From Gerris lacustris (taxonomy: Eukaryota; Arthropoda; Insecta; Hemiptera; Gerridae): DNA of 64,000 nt. Within the stretch, counting starts at the first letter, position 1; each line of letters begins with the position of its first letter. Shown one piece after another: positions 14,391-24,365 of the stretch. Location of the stretch: assembly GCA_951217055.1 (NCBI GenBank), contig OX578284.1, positions 20,842,187 through 20,906,186 of the forward strand, in the 5' to 3' direction. Both the position numbers and the translations under genes were made by a program. Under the pieces are notes generated by a model. That model saw nothing but the letters and a program-made list of their open reading frames with translations. It did not search any database and was not told where the DNA came from.

Positions 14391-14623
14391 TTTTTATTTT
14401 TATTTTTTTTATGTGGAGCCATCCATTTTAATTTGTTTATATTTTTTACTTTCATATAGAGCGGGATGGGGGTAATTACAATAAAATGTTATTTCAGAAT
14501 ATAATTACGCATAATAACCTACGAAACCCCAAAATTTACTTGGATGCAAGTACTTCCCTGTGATTTTTATCTTAGTGAAGTGAAGGAAAATTATTAAAGA
14601 CATATCTGAGGGTCTAATTAAAG

Positions 14624-14659
<36 letters not shown>

Positions 14660-15435
14660 ATTGATAAAATTATCTATTTTCTTTTCAATTATTCAAAATT
14701 CTTGAGCTGTCAATAGCTTTATTTGTTACGTAGTTGAATCAGAATGACAAAATATGTTGTCAGCGCTGCTAACACCTGGAAAATAATATATAAAAAAAAA
14801 TAAAACAAATAGTAGTAACAATTCTCTCTTTACTACACTGTTTTTATCTTTGTAATTCTTATCTCTGTGATGAAATTTCGCTCAGAGAATCTAAGTAAAA
14901 TATTATATATGTATAATGTATATACATATACCTAATTGATTCATACTTACCTAAATACATACTTACATTATGAATCAAAGTATAATTTAATGGGAAGAAC
15001 CCATAAGCAGAAAATTGAACTTCCCTCTTCATCAATAGATGTAGTTTAATTTTACTCTAAAAATAAATATTTTTATAAATACATATTTATAATATTTACT
15101 TACTAATAATATTTACTATAAATACATTTCATTATTTCTATAGCGTTCTGAGGAAAAATCAATAAATCTAGATTATTTGAGGTGATCGCATCACGCATCA
15201 CAAATTTTTTAAATCCCAATTCACAAAATTTCTATTGCATTCTCTTGCGGATATGATTAAAAATCAATTTGAGTGATAGCTGATCCGCGCTCAAGCTTTT
15301 ACTTTTGCGGCCAGCTAAACAAATTTAAAGAAATTATTTGCAATTTCAATGTATAATGTACTAATAATTTATGTATGACTTCTTGTTATTTTTACTGTAC
15401 CCTGTAGTAACTTTATCTGATGAGTCCTGTGGATC
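14391..15435. other. AT-rich, nothing coding supported
   Basis: Contains a poly-A run at about 14629-14657. No gene seen on either strand. Confidence 0.45.
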
Positions 15436-15650
15436 CTTATAGGGTAAGAGGAAGATGAAATGCACTACTTCATTATCAAGTGTGGTAACGTTTCGGTGTT
15501 ACTAGCCATTTTCGAGCCTAAAAATAAAATAATTTATTGTAAGCACGACAATAGATAAAATACTACTAACTTCAAATCATGTTACAAATTAAGGGGATTA
15601 CCTCTATCCTATCAAATTTAGCCCTAAAGCTATAAAGAATCATGTTTGAA
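15436..15650 (+). repeat. Left inverted arm of a composite element
   Basis: GGGTAAGAGGAAGATGAAA, then TTCATTATCAAGTGTGG, GATAAAATACTACT and TTAGCCCTAAA reappear in the same order in the reverse complement of 19967-20184. The arms agree well over about 215 bases with small indels. They flank an old LINE fragment that is itself split by a younger insertion. The empty element would be about 1.1 kb. Confidence 0.75.
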
Positions 15651-15781
15651 TGGCTATAAAATATTAGTTAATTTGTATGTCCAATTTTTATTATACCTAT
15701 ATGTATTATTTTTATTATTTCTTGCGCACAGTACATGGGTTTTTAATTTCACTAACTGACTAGACTTCTCTCGTTACTTGT
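15651..15781. other. 3' side of the decayed LINE
   Basis: AT-rich sequence between the left arm and the stop codon of the older LINE; by position it is that LINE's 3' untranslated region. No motif seen. Confidence 0.3.
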
Positions 15782-15817
15782 TCAGGATGAAAGATCTGTT
15801 TTAATGCTTCTATTGTA
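15782..15817 (-). pseudogene. Last codons of the older LINE, split off by insertion
   Basis: Read on the minus strand after removing the inserted element, the frame from 19422 continues here as RSIKTDLSS and stops at TGA (15784-15782). The young retrotransposon therefore landed about ten codons before the end of this older reading frame. Confidence 0.7.
15802..15817 (+). repeat. Target-site duplication, left copy
   Basis: TAATGCTTCTATTGTA, identical to 19406-19421. These 16-bp direct repeats bound the retrotransposon exactly. Confidence 0.93.
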
Positions 15818-18800
15818 GTAGGAGGGAAGGAGGGACCAGAAGAGGTAAGCCCTAGGACCTGCATCGCGGCGACAGAGGACCTGGAGATCACCCCAATTCC
15901 TCTACTAGGGACCCGCGATGCAACAGCCGTTATCCTAGACTATAAGGTAAAAGGTAAACAAAATAAGGTAATTTTGGCAAGTCTGTACTTGCCCTATGAT
16001 AGGATAAACCTTCCCCCCACCAGAGAACTGATAAACATTGTCAGATTCTCCGAGGAGAAGGACATACCGGTGATTATAGGATGTGATGTAAATGCACATC
16101 ACCATGCTTGGGGCAGCACAGACTGCAACAGCAGAGGAGATGCTTTGCTAGAATATCTGGCATCCACCGAATTAGAGGTAATAAATAAGGGAACGGAGCC
16201 AACATTCATTAATAGAATCCGTACACAGGTAATTGACGTCACCTTGGCATCAAGGAAAATAGCAAGGAAAATACAAGACTGGCATGTTTCATCGGACATT
16301 CTGATGTCCGATCATCGCATGATAAGTCTCTGTTTTCAGGTTGATTATGTGGAGGAAACACCAAAGAGACATCCTAGGAAAACAGACTGGGAAATCTTTG
16401 ATGAGGGACTTGAGAATTTTCTAGGAATGACTCAACCAAAGGACATAACTGACCCGGGAACTCTGGAAGAAGAGGCAGAGAATCTGGGTTCAGGCATAAT
16501 AGAAGCCTTCAAAGAAGCGTGTCCCCTTAAGTCCAGGCCCCATAAGGAAGTGACGTGGTGGGATAGAAGACTGGACGTTCTCCGAAAGGCAGCAAGAAGG
16601 GCCTACAACAAAGCCTTCAAAAACAAAGAGCAAGGAGAACTATGGGACCGCTTCAGGGAGGCTAGAAGGAATTTCAAGAAAGAAATAAGGAAATGCAAAA
16701 GAACCAGCTGGAGAGACTTCTGCAAAGGAATTGAGTCCTTGCCAGAGGCGACCAGACTGGTTAGAATTTTAAGCAGTGAGGGAAATAGCGGAGCCCTAGG
16801 CTCGATAAAAAGGCTGGATGGTACCTGGACTCTAAGTGTTGAGGAAACCCTAGAACACCTGTTACTTATTCACTTCCCAGGGGAAGGAAATAGGGCCGAA
16901 ACTGAGTATGGAGGTCCGGTTGCAGAGAGCAACTGGGACCTGGCGACCCGCCTAGTAACAGAAGAGTCAATTAAATGGGCCATCAAGGAATTTGAACCCT
17001 TTAAGGCTGCTGGACCCGACGAAATCTTCCCAGCTTTACTACAAAAGGGAATGGATCGCCTGGTATCCAGAATTAAGGTACTATTTAGAGGTAGTGTAGC
17101 GTTGGGCGTGGTGCCGGAGGTATGGAAGGCTGCTAGGGTGGTCTTTATCCCTAAACCAGGGAAGACAGACTACACCCTGGCCAAATCTTTCCGACCCATT
17201 AGTCTCACGTCCTTTATGCTTAAGACTTTGGAAAGGATAATAGATAAATTTCTAATGGAGGAGATTCTACCTAGAAGTCCGCTGCATGTTAATCAACATG
17301 CATACCTCAAAGGGAAATCAACAGAAACAGCCCTTCATGCGGTTACTTATAGGATAGAAAAAGGGATACAACGAGGAGACTATATTTTGGCTCTCTTCTT
17401 TGATGTGGAAGGAGCCTTTGATAAAGCAAAGATGAGGAATATAGAAGAGGAACTTCTGATGAGGAACACTCCTCGAGCCATCATTGAATGGATATTGTCC
17501 TCCCTGAGGGGGAGGAAAGTGGACTCATCACTGAATGACACCAAGGTTACTATCCGGGTTACGGGAGGCTGCCCCCAGGGTAGCTGCCTCTCACCGCATC
17601 TGTGGTGTCTGGTGATGGATGGGCTCTTGAGGAGGCTGACAAAGGAGGATTTATATGTTCAGGCGTACGCAGATGATGGACTAGTCTTGGTAAGAGGCAA
17701 GTTCCTAGAAACATGCTACGATAGGATGCAACTCGCCTGTAGGATTATTGAAGGATGGTGTAAAGACGTCGGACTCTCAGTCAATCCATCTAAGACTGAG
17801 CTGATGGTCTTTACCAGAAAAAGGAAAATAGCGGGATTTAAGGCCCCCAAAATATTTGGCCAAGAGCTCAGTTTGGCAAAAGAGGTTAAATACCTAGGTG
17901 TTACCTTCGACCCAAAAATGGCCTGGAGGATACATATAGATAAGGTAATAGGAAAGGCCACTATGATGTTCTGGCAACTGAGGCGAGCAGTGGGGAATAG
18001 ATGGGGATTATCCCCCAAAATTCTCAAATGGCTGTATACAGAGGCAATCAGACCAAAAATCCAATATGGGGCTCTGATCTGGTGGCCAAGGATAAGAACA
18101 GCCAGCTCAGCCAAGAGGCTCGACAAAGTTCAGAGGCTAGCTTGTAGAAGCATAACAGGTGTAATGAGGACGACACCTACAGCTGCCTTAGAGGCTCTTG
18201 TAGGCATCCCTCCACTTAGGATATGGATTGAAGGAGTGGCCATTGCATCATATGTCAGGCTCAGAGACAACGGGCAATGGCTAGGGAAAGGAATCCTAAC
18301 TGGACACTTGGAAATCGAAAGGGTGGCTGAGACAAAGATCCCCTATACTGCGATCAGAGTGTTAGGAAAGGAACATAAGTTAAAACTTAAGAGGAAGTAT
18401 AAGGTAGAAATACCATCAAGAGCCAGATGGGAAAAAGGAGAGATAGAATTCGATAAGGAAACTCTGGTGGCATACACAGATGGCTCAAAGAATGAAGCCG
18501 GAATGTCAGGAGCGGGACTGTTCTTGGAAAAGTCTGGCACCCAAAAGAGTTTCCCGTTAGGCACACTCACCACCGTCTTCCAGGCGGAGATCTATGCCAT
18601 CCTAGAGGTGGCAAGACAGCCCGAGGTGGTGGAAGCAACAGCTAAGTCTATAGCTATATGCTCGGATAGCCAAGCGGCACTACACGCTCTCGATGCTCCT
18701 AGTGCAACCTCTGCACTGGTGAGGGAGTGTCGGGAGACACTAGAGCTGCTGGCAGAGAGTAAGGAGGTAACACTGCTCTGGGTCCCAGGACACCAAGGGA

Positions 18801-19318
18801 TCCCAGGGAACGAGAAAGCAGATGAGGTAGCAAAAGCAGGAGCCTCTATTCCTTTCTGTGGACCGGAACCCGCAGTTGACTGGTCGAAAGGTCAGGTCAA
18901 ATCAGCCATTAAGAAGTGGGTGTGGGATGAAGCAGATAAGGAATGGTTGAGCACAGAGGGATGCAGGCAGTCCAAGATGTTACTGCCGAAGATAAATAAA
19001 AGGAAAACCAGATGGCTGCTAGGACTGAGCAGGACCAACCTGAGAAATCTGGTTGGAGTGCTAACTGGACACTGCAGGCTCAGAAGGCATCTGGCATTAC
19101 TAAAAGTAGAAGAGGATCCCACATGTCCAGTGTGTGGTGAGGAGGAGGAAACAGCTTACCATTTTCTGGGAGTGTGTGAAGGATATGGGAGATTACGCTT
19201 TCATATCTTAGGGAATGGAGAAATTAGGGAGAGGGAACTTGAAACTCTGAAGTGGCAAGATATCCTCTCCTTTATAATCCAAACTAAAAGGTTTGAGGAT
19301 GAGGTGGAGGTGGTTTGA
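15818..19318 (+). CDS. Retrotransposon ORF2: endonuclease (partial), reverse transcriptase, RNase H
   Basis: Open from the insertion junction to TGA, 1,166 codons; no native start remains. In this numbering the remaining APE-type endonuclease has CDVNAHHHAWGS near 90-101 and the SDH motif at 164-166. The reverse transcriptase follows with AAGPDEIFP, RPISLTSFMLKTLE, FFDVEGAFD (Asp529), GCPQGSCLSP and AYADDG (Asp619, Asp620). RNase H has the four acidic residues of the family: Asp888 (YTDGS), Glu924 (FQAEIYA), Asp950 (CSDSQAAL) and Asp1002 (NEKADEVA). A C-terminal CCHC finger uses Cys1103, Cys1106, His1115 and Cys1120. All catalytic residues are present. It would copy element RNA at a nicked target, but it cannot do so complete because the endonuclease is cut. 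The RNase H domain places it among R1/LOA/I-type clades; the exact clade needs a tree. Confidence 0.95.
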   Translation, partial: VGGKEGPEEVSPRTCIAATEDLEITPIPLLGTRDATAVILDYKVKGKQNKVILASLYLPYDRINLPPTRELINIVRFSEEKDIPVIIGCDVNAHHHAWGSTDCNSRGDALLEYLASTELEVINKGTEPTFINRIRTQVIDVTLASRKIARKIQDWHVSSDILMSDHRMISLCFQVDYVEETPKRHPRKTDWEIFDEGLENFLGMTQPKDITDPGTLEEEAENLGSGIIEAFKEACPLKSRPHKEVTWWDRRLDVLRKAARRAYNKAFKNKEQGELWDRFREARRNFKKEIRKCKRTSWRDFCKGIESLPEATRLVRILSSEGNSGALGSIKRLDGTWTLSVEETLEHLLLIHFPGEGNRAETEYGGPVAESNWDLATRLVTEESIKWAIKEFEPFKAAGPDEIFPALLQKGMDRLVSRIKVLFRGSVALGVVPEVWKAARVVFIPKPGKTDYTLAKSFRPISLTSFMLKTLERIIDKFLMEEILPRSPLHVNQHAYLKGKSTETALHAVTYRIEKGIQRGDYILALFFDVEGAFDKAKMRNIEEELLMRNTPRAIIEWILSSLRGRKVDSSLNDTKVTIRVTGGCPQGSCLSPHLWCLVMDGLLRRLTKEDLYVQAYADDGLVLVRGKFLETCYDRMQLACRIIEGWCKDVGLSVNPSKTELMVFTRKRKIAGFKAPKIFGQELSLAKEVKYLGVTFDPKMAWRIHIDKVIGKATMMFWQLRRAVGNRWGLSPKILKWLYTEAIRPKIQYGALIWWPRIRTASSAKRLDKVQRLACRSITGVMRTTPTAALEALVGIPPLRIWIEGVAIASYVRLRDNGQWLGKGILTGHLEIERVAETKIPYTAIRVLGKEHKLKLKRKYKVEIPSRARWEKGEIEFDKETLVAYTDGSKNEAGMSGAGLFLEKSGTQKSFPLGTLTTVFQAEIYAILEVARQPEVVEATAKSIAICSDSQAALHALDAPSATSALVRECRETLELLAESKEVTLLWVPGHQGIPGNEKADEVAKAGASIPFCGPEPAVDWSKGQVKSAIKKWVWDEADKEWLSTEGCRQSKMLLPKINKRKTRWLLGLSRTNLRNLVGVLTGHCRLRRHLALLKVEEDPTCPVCGEEEETAYHFLGVCEGYGRLRFHILGNGEIRERELETLKWQDILSFIIQTKRFEDEVEVV

Positions 19319-19405
19319 GGGGTGTGGGTACGTCTGGGGTTGGCAAAAAGGATCCAAAGATGGTCTGTTTGCCAGGCTAGGCCTCCCCGCCCTTACTACT
19401 ACTAC
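19319..19405 (+). other. 3' UTR and (TAC)n tail of the retrotransposon
   Basis: GC-rich for this window (GGGGTGTGGGTACGTCTGGG), ending in repeated TAC before the target duplication. Confidence 0.8.
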
Positions 19406-19421
19406 TAATGCTTCTATTGTA
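19406..19421 (+). repeat. Target-site duplication, right copy
   Basis: Identical to 15802-15817. Confidence 0.93.
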
Positions 19422-19800
19422 AAGGGATATATTGGTAATTTTCTTATGGGTAAAATCATTGAAACGATCTGTTAGAGCTAGGATTTTGTTCTGTGCGATT
19501 ACTAACAATATACTGTGCTGTGTAATGGGCTCTACTCTATAGTCCTGATACATAGGACAAGAAAAATAGAAGTGAATAATTGTTTTTCTGTTTGCCTGCC
19601 ACAAATTTCACATTGAGCATCCAAACCAATTTGATACTTAATCCCCTCCAAGTAGATTCTGAGCACCTGTTTGTTGCTTAATCTAAGTTGAGTTATCAGT
19701 CTGAACATTGGCATCTTTAGTCTTAATTTGATATGATCTTCACCTGAGAAGTTAAAGCTACATATCCGCCTGTAGAATAGATTGTAAGAGGATGCCATAA
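19422..19800 (-). pseudogene. Decayed C-terminal region of an older LINE
   Basis: The minus strand encodes, in two frames with one frameshift near 19600-19540, a typical C-terminal end of a non-LTR retrotransposon: LITQLRLSNKQVLRIYL, then a CEIC pair, then HFYFSCPMYQDYR, matching the L-T-x-LR ... C-x-x-C ... H-x(4)-C pattern that follows the reverse transcriptase or RNase H. Only this end is present; no reverse transcriptase core was found to its right. The young element at 15818-19405 interrupts it near its stop codon. Frameshifts and AT-drifted composition show it is older than its guest. Together with the flanking inverted arms it may be a captured fragment inside a foldback element. Confidence 0.65.
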
Positions 19801-19966
19801 AGACTTCGATATCTTGTGAGATAGTGTTAAAACTTACACTTCCTAACTTATTTATCTGTTATGCACCATTACCATCATAATAACAATCAATTGTTTGTTT
19901 CACGATTTTTGGAATTAGACGTGGAGAATTACTAGTTCCCTTATGTATCTTACCCTTGAAGGCACA

Positions 19967-20184
19967 GTTCATGACTCTTTATATTTAGGGCTAAATTAGA
20001 TAGGTTTGAAGTAATATCCTTAATTTATAACATGATTTGAAGTAAGTAGTATTTTATCTAGTGTCATGCTTACAATAAATTTTTTGAATTTATTGGCTTA
20101 AAATAGCAGGTAAAGCCGAAATGTGAAACGTTGCCACACTTAATAATGAAGTAGCGTTTTTCATCTTCCTCTTACCCAATAAGA
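19967..20184 (-). repeat. Right inverted arm of the composite element
   Basis: Reverse complement of the 15436-15650 arm: TTAGGGCTAAATTAGATAGG at the inner end, CATCTTCCTCTTACCCAATAA at the outer end. Outer ends differ by one base in the TTAT[A/T]GGGTAAGAGG motif. I could not define a target duplication. Confidence 0.75.
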
Positions 20185-20309
20185 AAACACTAGACACATC
20201 AGATAACTAATTTAGTTGGTCGCCCACCCCAATATTTGTTTACCACTTATAAATAATTATTTGTTTAAGTAAAAATTAAAACAAAGTGATATTTAGTCCA
20301 AAAAAGGTT

Positions 20310-20877
20310 GAAGAAACATCGCACTTCTGTATTAAAGATAATAATATATTAGTCAGGGTGCCCATAGGCAAAAAAGTAACTTATACATACTCTTTCCAAA
20401 CCTTTTTGTATGGCTTGTTTAGGCCAAATCTGACACCGTTTTCCTCTGTGACTTTTTTTAGTTTTGGGGCGTTTTTTTTTTTATTTGAACCCTAAAATTT
20501 TGACGCGTCAGACTAGAAAATCGGAAAAAGTTCTGCGTCAGACAATATTAAAATGTTGATTTATAGGGTTCAAATAATGTATCTTGAGAAAATCAGCTAG
20601 TTATTAATTAATGATATTAATTAATTTTAATTAATAATAATGGATATTAATTAATATGAACTAATATTAATTAATGATTAATAACCAGCTGATTTTCCCA
20701 AGATACATTATTTGACCCTATAAATCAACATTTTAATATTGTCTGACGCAGAACTTTTTTCGATTTTCAAGTCTGACGCGTCAAAATTTTAGGGTTCAAA
20801 TAAAAAAAAACGCCCCAAAACTAAAAAAAGTCACAGAGGAAAACGGTGTCAGACTTTGCCTAAACAAGCCATACAAA
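20310..20877. mobile_element. Long-palindrome MITE, copy A (right end truncated)
   Basis: Non-coding. The left arm starts TAGTCAGGGTGCCCATAGG (20350) and passes through TTTGTATGGCTTGTTTAGGC (near 20406), CTCTGTGACTTTTTTTAG and TTGACGCGTCAGACT to an AT-rich centre near 20640 made of TTAATTAAT repeats. The right arm is the reverse complement and stops at 20877, before the outer end of the arm. About 40 bases left of the arm (TCGCACTTCTGTATTAAAG) are shared with copy B, so the family boundary lies further out. Open frames across the arm are not credible genes. Confidence 0.85.
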
Positions 20878-20880
20878 TAG

Positions 20881-21162
20881 ATATAGATAATAATATAAAT
20901 ATTTACACATTAACATTATTTTGGGAAGGTAACCGAGTAAATGAGTGCCTGATTTCAAGTGACAAATAAAATTTGTTTTAACATACTTTTTAAATAGGGT
21001 TTTACAGACACTGTCGATGCATAAAAATTACAGATATTAAGAACATACTAAATCACACATTTATAGCATAGTTTTCATCTTTATGTTGAGATAGCTAATT
21101 ATTTCGGTATCTTCATTATTTTCTTGTTAACATCGAAGGATTTTTAATCAACTGTTTACAGT
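20881..21162. other. Spacer
   Basis: AT-rich, nothing supported. Confidence 0.5.
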
Positions 21163-21378
21163 CTAAACCGTAAATGCATGGCTGTCTTGTGGAACTAGTA
21201 TTTGTAGTACATAAATTATAATTACAGTACATATTATATTTACAAAGAGGATTGTTTTGATGACAGCGCGGGAAATTCGAAATATTTTAATGGGAAGCCA
21301 AGGAGAGCATGAGATTTTGACGTCTCGAAGGTACCAACTAGGCATGAAAATGTCACTGGATAACTTCAGAATTACCAT
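21163..21378 (-). CDS. Possible terminal exon of the gustatory receptor gene
   Basis: An open stretch ending at TAG (21163-21165). It contains KIFRISRAVIKTI, a hydrophobic segment, then CTVIIIYVLQIL, which loosely resembles the last membrane helix of insect gustatory receptors, where TY-x(5)-QF is the usual signature. It lies on the same strand and about 2.1 kb downstream of the receptor exon at 23517-24365. The TY-x(5)-QF motif is not exact, no strong splice acceptor precedes it (TAA lies just upstream of the first ATG), and the intermediate exon was not found. It could be a chance hydrophobic frame. Confidence 0.25.
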   Translation of the reverse strand: MVILKLSSDIFMPSWYLRDVKISCSPWLPIKIFRISRAVIKTILFVNIICTVIIIYVLQILVPQDSHAFTV

Positions 21379-22204
21379 TGGTGGGCTTTATTTTTCCCTT
21401 ACATAAGTTGGCCAATGTGAGTGTCACGATAAAATTCTCTTTGTAATAATAACGTAGAAGAATATAAAAGCTACAAAGATTTTTTACTTCTTATAAACAT
21501 TTTATTATTTATAAATTAATAAAAAATGTATTTCAAATGTACTTACATTTTTCGAAAGATTGCTCTCTTTATCCATAAACATTTGATACATATTATTATT
21601 AAATTCTTTTGCCTGCAATTAATTTAAAAATTACTTTGAAATTTCTTAATAATTATGATTAATATCGTAAGGGCCTAGAATTGCACGATAATTTAAGCAT
21701 ATTAGCTTAGATAGTTATAATTTTGTTTCAAATTAATAATTCAAAAGCCAATAATAAACTTATATTCATATCACTAAAGAAAACTAGCCTTCACCCTCCG
21801 CGGAGGGCTCATTTTTCTGGAATCAGTGGCTATGTTTCCTATTTTTATGTAGGCCTTATCTGTTTCCTATTATGTAGGCTATATATGTCCTATTATGTAG
21901 GCTATGTTTCCTATTATTGTGTAGGCCAAGCCATTTAATGAAATGCCCAAATGGTTTTGTTTCCTGAAGATTCATGTCAAATAATCAGGACTTTATTTTA
22001 CATCAATCATTCTATTATTATGAAAAAAATACCCCAGATCGCAGTTTGGAGCAAGCTTTTTATTAAATGAAAAAATGTCTTTATTTTATTAATTGGCACG
22101 ATAATAAACCATTTTTAATCAAAATTGAATTAATTCTCACAATGATCTTAAAAGAGTGTATAAAAATATGAAAAACCTTAATATTATTAATCTACAAGAC
22201 AACC
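21379..22204. other. AT-rich stretch with a short tandem repeat
   Basis: About 21825-21925 repeats a unit like GGCTATGTTTCCTATTATGTA four times. Nothing else supported. Confidence 0.45.
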
Positions 22205-22712
22205 TATCGTACAATATGAGTACTAGCTTTCGTACAATAAGAGTACTAGATTCTGCATTAGCATTCATAAAATATGAGTACTGCCTTTCGTACAATATGA
22301 GTACTAGCTTTCTTACAATATAAGTACATACTAGATTCTGTATTAGCTTTCGTACAATATGAGTACTAGCTTTCTTACAATATAAGTACATACTAGATTC
22401 TGTATTAGCTTTCGTACAATATGAGTACTAGCTTTCGTACAATATAAGTACATACTAGATTCTGTATTAGCTTTCGTACAATATGAGTACTAGCTTTCGT
22501 ACAATATAAGTACTAGCTTTCGTACAATATAAGTGCATATTAGATTCTGTATTAGCTTTCATACAATATGAGTACTAACTTTCGTACAATATGAGTACTA
22601 GATTCTGTATTAGAGCTTTCATACAATATGAGTACTAGCTTTCGTATAAACTTTCGCACAATATGAGTACATATTAGATTATGCATTTGCTTTCGTACAA
22701 AATAAGTAAAAA
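22205..22712. repeat. Tandem array of a 23-bp unit
   Basis: About twenty copies of a unit close to CTTTCGTACAATATGAGTAC with AG spacers. Copies alternate with a longer variant that carries CATACTAGATTCTGTATTAG, giving a higher-order period near 70 bases. If the receptor gene continues to 21163, the array lies in its last intron. Confidence 0.93.
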
Positions 22713-22922
22713 ACAAACAGAATTAAATGCAATCAAATTAGTACAGAATTATTTATTTTTTAAGAAAACCCCTTGAAATAGTTAACTTTATACAAATGAT
22801 GATATTAACAGTGTAAACATAAACAATGCAATTGGTAGAAAGTAGTAGTTATAACAAAATTTTTGTCTCGATGTAATAAATAACCGCGTTAGTAATAAAA
22901 AAATGTAAAGCGTATGTTTATA

Positions 22923-23010
<88 letters not shown>

Positions 23011-23516
23011 AAAACATGTTAATAACTTTGGTTGTACTCAATATTTTTCGATGACACCCAAGCCAACAACATTAGCTTCATGTTAGCGCACACAATTAAT
23101 GGCTTTCGTTCTGCCAGTTTTGTGCCCATATAGGTGGTGGCAGACATACATACAGATATTCAGGCAGGAAAGAAGTTAAGTAAGGTGCGTGTCCAGCAAT
23201 TTTATTATTCTGAGCAATGTACAAGACAAAACTTTAATTTTATATATCTGTCGATAACCAAAAACATTTCGAAAAGAAAGTGGAATTCTCTGTAATCACT
23301 ATTTCCGAAATATAAATCGATATCTGCTATAGCCTGTGAGTGGTAAATCGGTCTAGCCTAACTCAATTGATGCTCCACCAAGCAGGCAGACAAGAATGGC
23401 TTTTAAGGTTAATCGTCTTAAAGCGACGTGAAACGAGAAAGTACAATATATTAAGTCAATCCGAGAAAAGTTCAGATAATAGTTCGATTGTTTATTTATG
23501 TATTATGTATTGATAC
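22713..23516. other. AT-rich stretch, probable receptor intron or 3' flank
   Basis: Holds the TA array at 22926-23006. Downstream of the receptor exon on the minus strand I see no convincing acceptor plus frame, so the next exon is not located. Confidence 0.4.
22926..23006. repeat. (TA)n microsatellite
   Basis: About 40 TA units. Confidence 0.98.
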
Positions 23517-24365
23517 CTGATTTTGAAGACGCTCACACGCGTTCAATATTAGCCAGAGCTGATATCCTCTGAGTGTTACATAAGTAGTCATTACAAAGTA
23601 ATTAAGTTCAGTAATGGTTTGTTCAATTTTAGTTTGAGTCACCTCAAAAACAATATATAAACATTCGAGAAATAAGCCGAAAATAATAATAAGAATTTGA
23701 ATCGAATGTAAACTATTCACTAAATAACATGAATCGATTAATAAATGATAAACATCGATTAATAAAGAAAATATCGAGTTCGATTGAAAATTTCTCTTTA
23801 ATTCGATATTGATATAGTTCATTCTATCGGAGATATTTCTTAAAAATACAAGGTATTGAATTTGAATTACAACCAGGTTAAAATATCCGGAATAGTAACT
23901 CACGGTGTTTACACAGAACATCCAAGGGCAAGAGTGTGAAAATATATAAATACTACAAAATATATAAACAAATAATATAACAAATAATTGTATAGTTATA
24001 TATTTTGCATATTGATTTCTATTTTTATGGTATCGCATTATTTCATCGATTGTTTTTAAATTTATAAATATATCGAGATATTTAGACTTGTAATAAAACG
24101 GTGGGATGAAACAGATAAAACAACCGTAAACCATAACGGGGAATAACAGATATTCAAGAAAATGACCGGGTAAAGATTCTTCTTGCACATACATTATTAA
24201 ATTTAACAATATTGATAACGCGTAAAAAGACAACCAAATTATGGTAGGAAAAAGAAACTGGAACTTGATTTCAAAAAACTTATCGAACGGGTGTAAACCG
24301 AAAAATAAACTTGTATTGAACACAAAACGAAGTCCTGTTACTCTAGCGATTTTTTCAATATCCAT
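23517..24365 (-). CDS. Gustatory receptor family protein, first large exon
   Basis: Starts at ATG (24365-24363) and runs 283 codons to a good splice donor, CAG followed by GTATCA (phase 0, cut after 23517). The translation is a multi-span membrane protein with hydrophobic segments at about 40-60, 70-91, 121-143, 158-176 and 219-242. The order, the loop RNISDRMNYINIEL after the fourth segment, and the end LWLILNACERLQNQ fit the insect gustatory receptor family (7tm_7), which are chemosensory ion channels of sensory neurons and usually have 350-450 residues. The seventh helix with its TY-x(5)-QF signature is missing here and should lie on one or two short downstream exons; family genes commonly have such phase-0 introns near the 3' end. 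Without that exon the gene could be partial or dead. The frame itself is intact. Confidence 0.75.

Larger units (their letters stand above)
15818..19405 (+). mobile_element. 5'-truncated R1/LOA-like non-LTR retrotransposon
   Basis: A 3.6-kb insertion bounded by perfect 16-bp target duplications. It lacks ORF1 and the N-terminal part of the endonuclease, as expected of incomplete reverse transcription. The 3' untranslated region is only about 87 bases and ends in a short (TAC)n tail and not poly-A, as seen in several R1/LOA/I-group elements. Its base composition is visibly more GC-rich than the host DNA. The identical target duplications and the uninterrupted frame both point to a recent insertion. 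Confidence 0.93.

Noticed and set aside
16099..16299. Minus-strand frames inside the retrotransposon (also 17716-18126, 18343-18573, 18892-19122)
   Set aside because: Shadows of the plus-strand RT/RNase H frame, which has all family motifs.
20286..20495. Frame with SHFCIKDNNILVRVPIGKK, also present at 38071-38286
   Set aside because: Both copies are the arm of a palindromic MITE; the similarity is explained by repeat identity, the substitutions do not favour silent sites, and the frame ends in low-complexity sequence.
22205..22712. CRISPR array
   Set aside because: Repeats are imperfect and contiguous without unique spacers, and the genome is an insect's.
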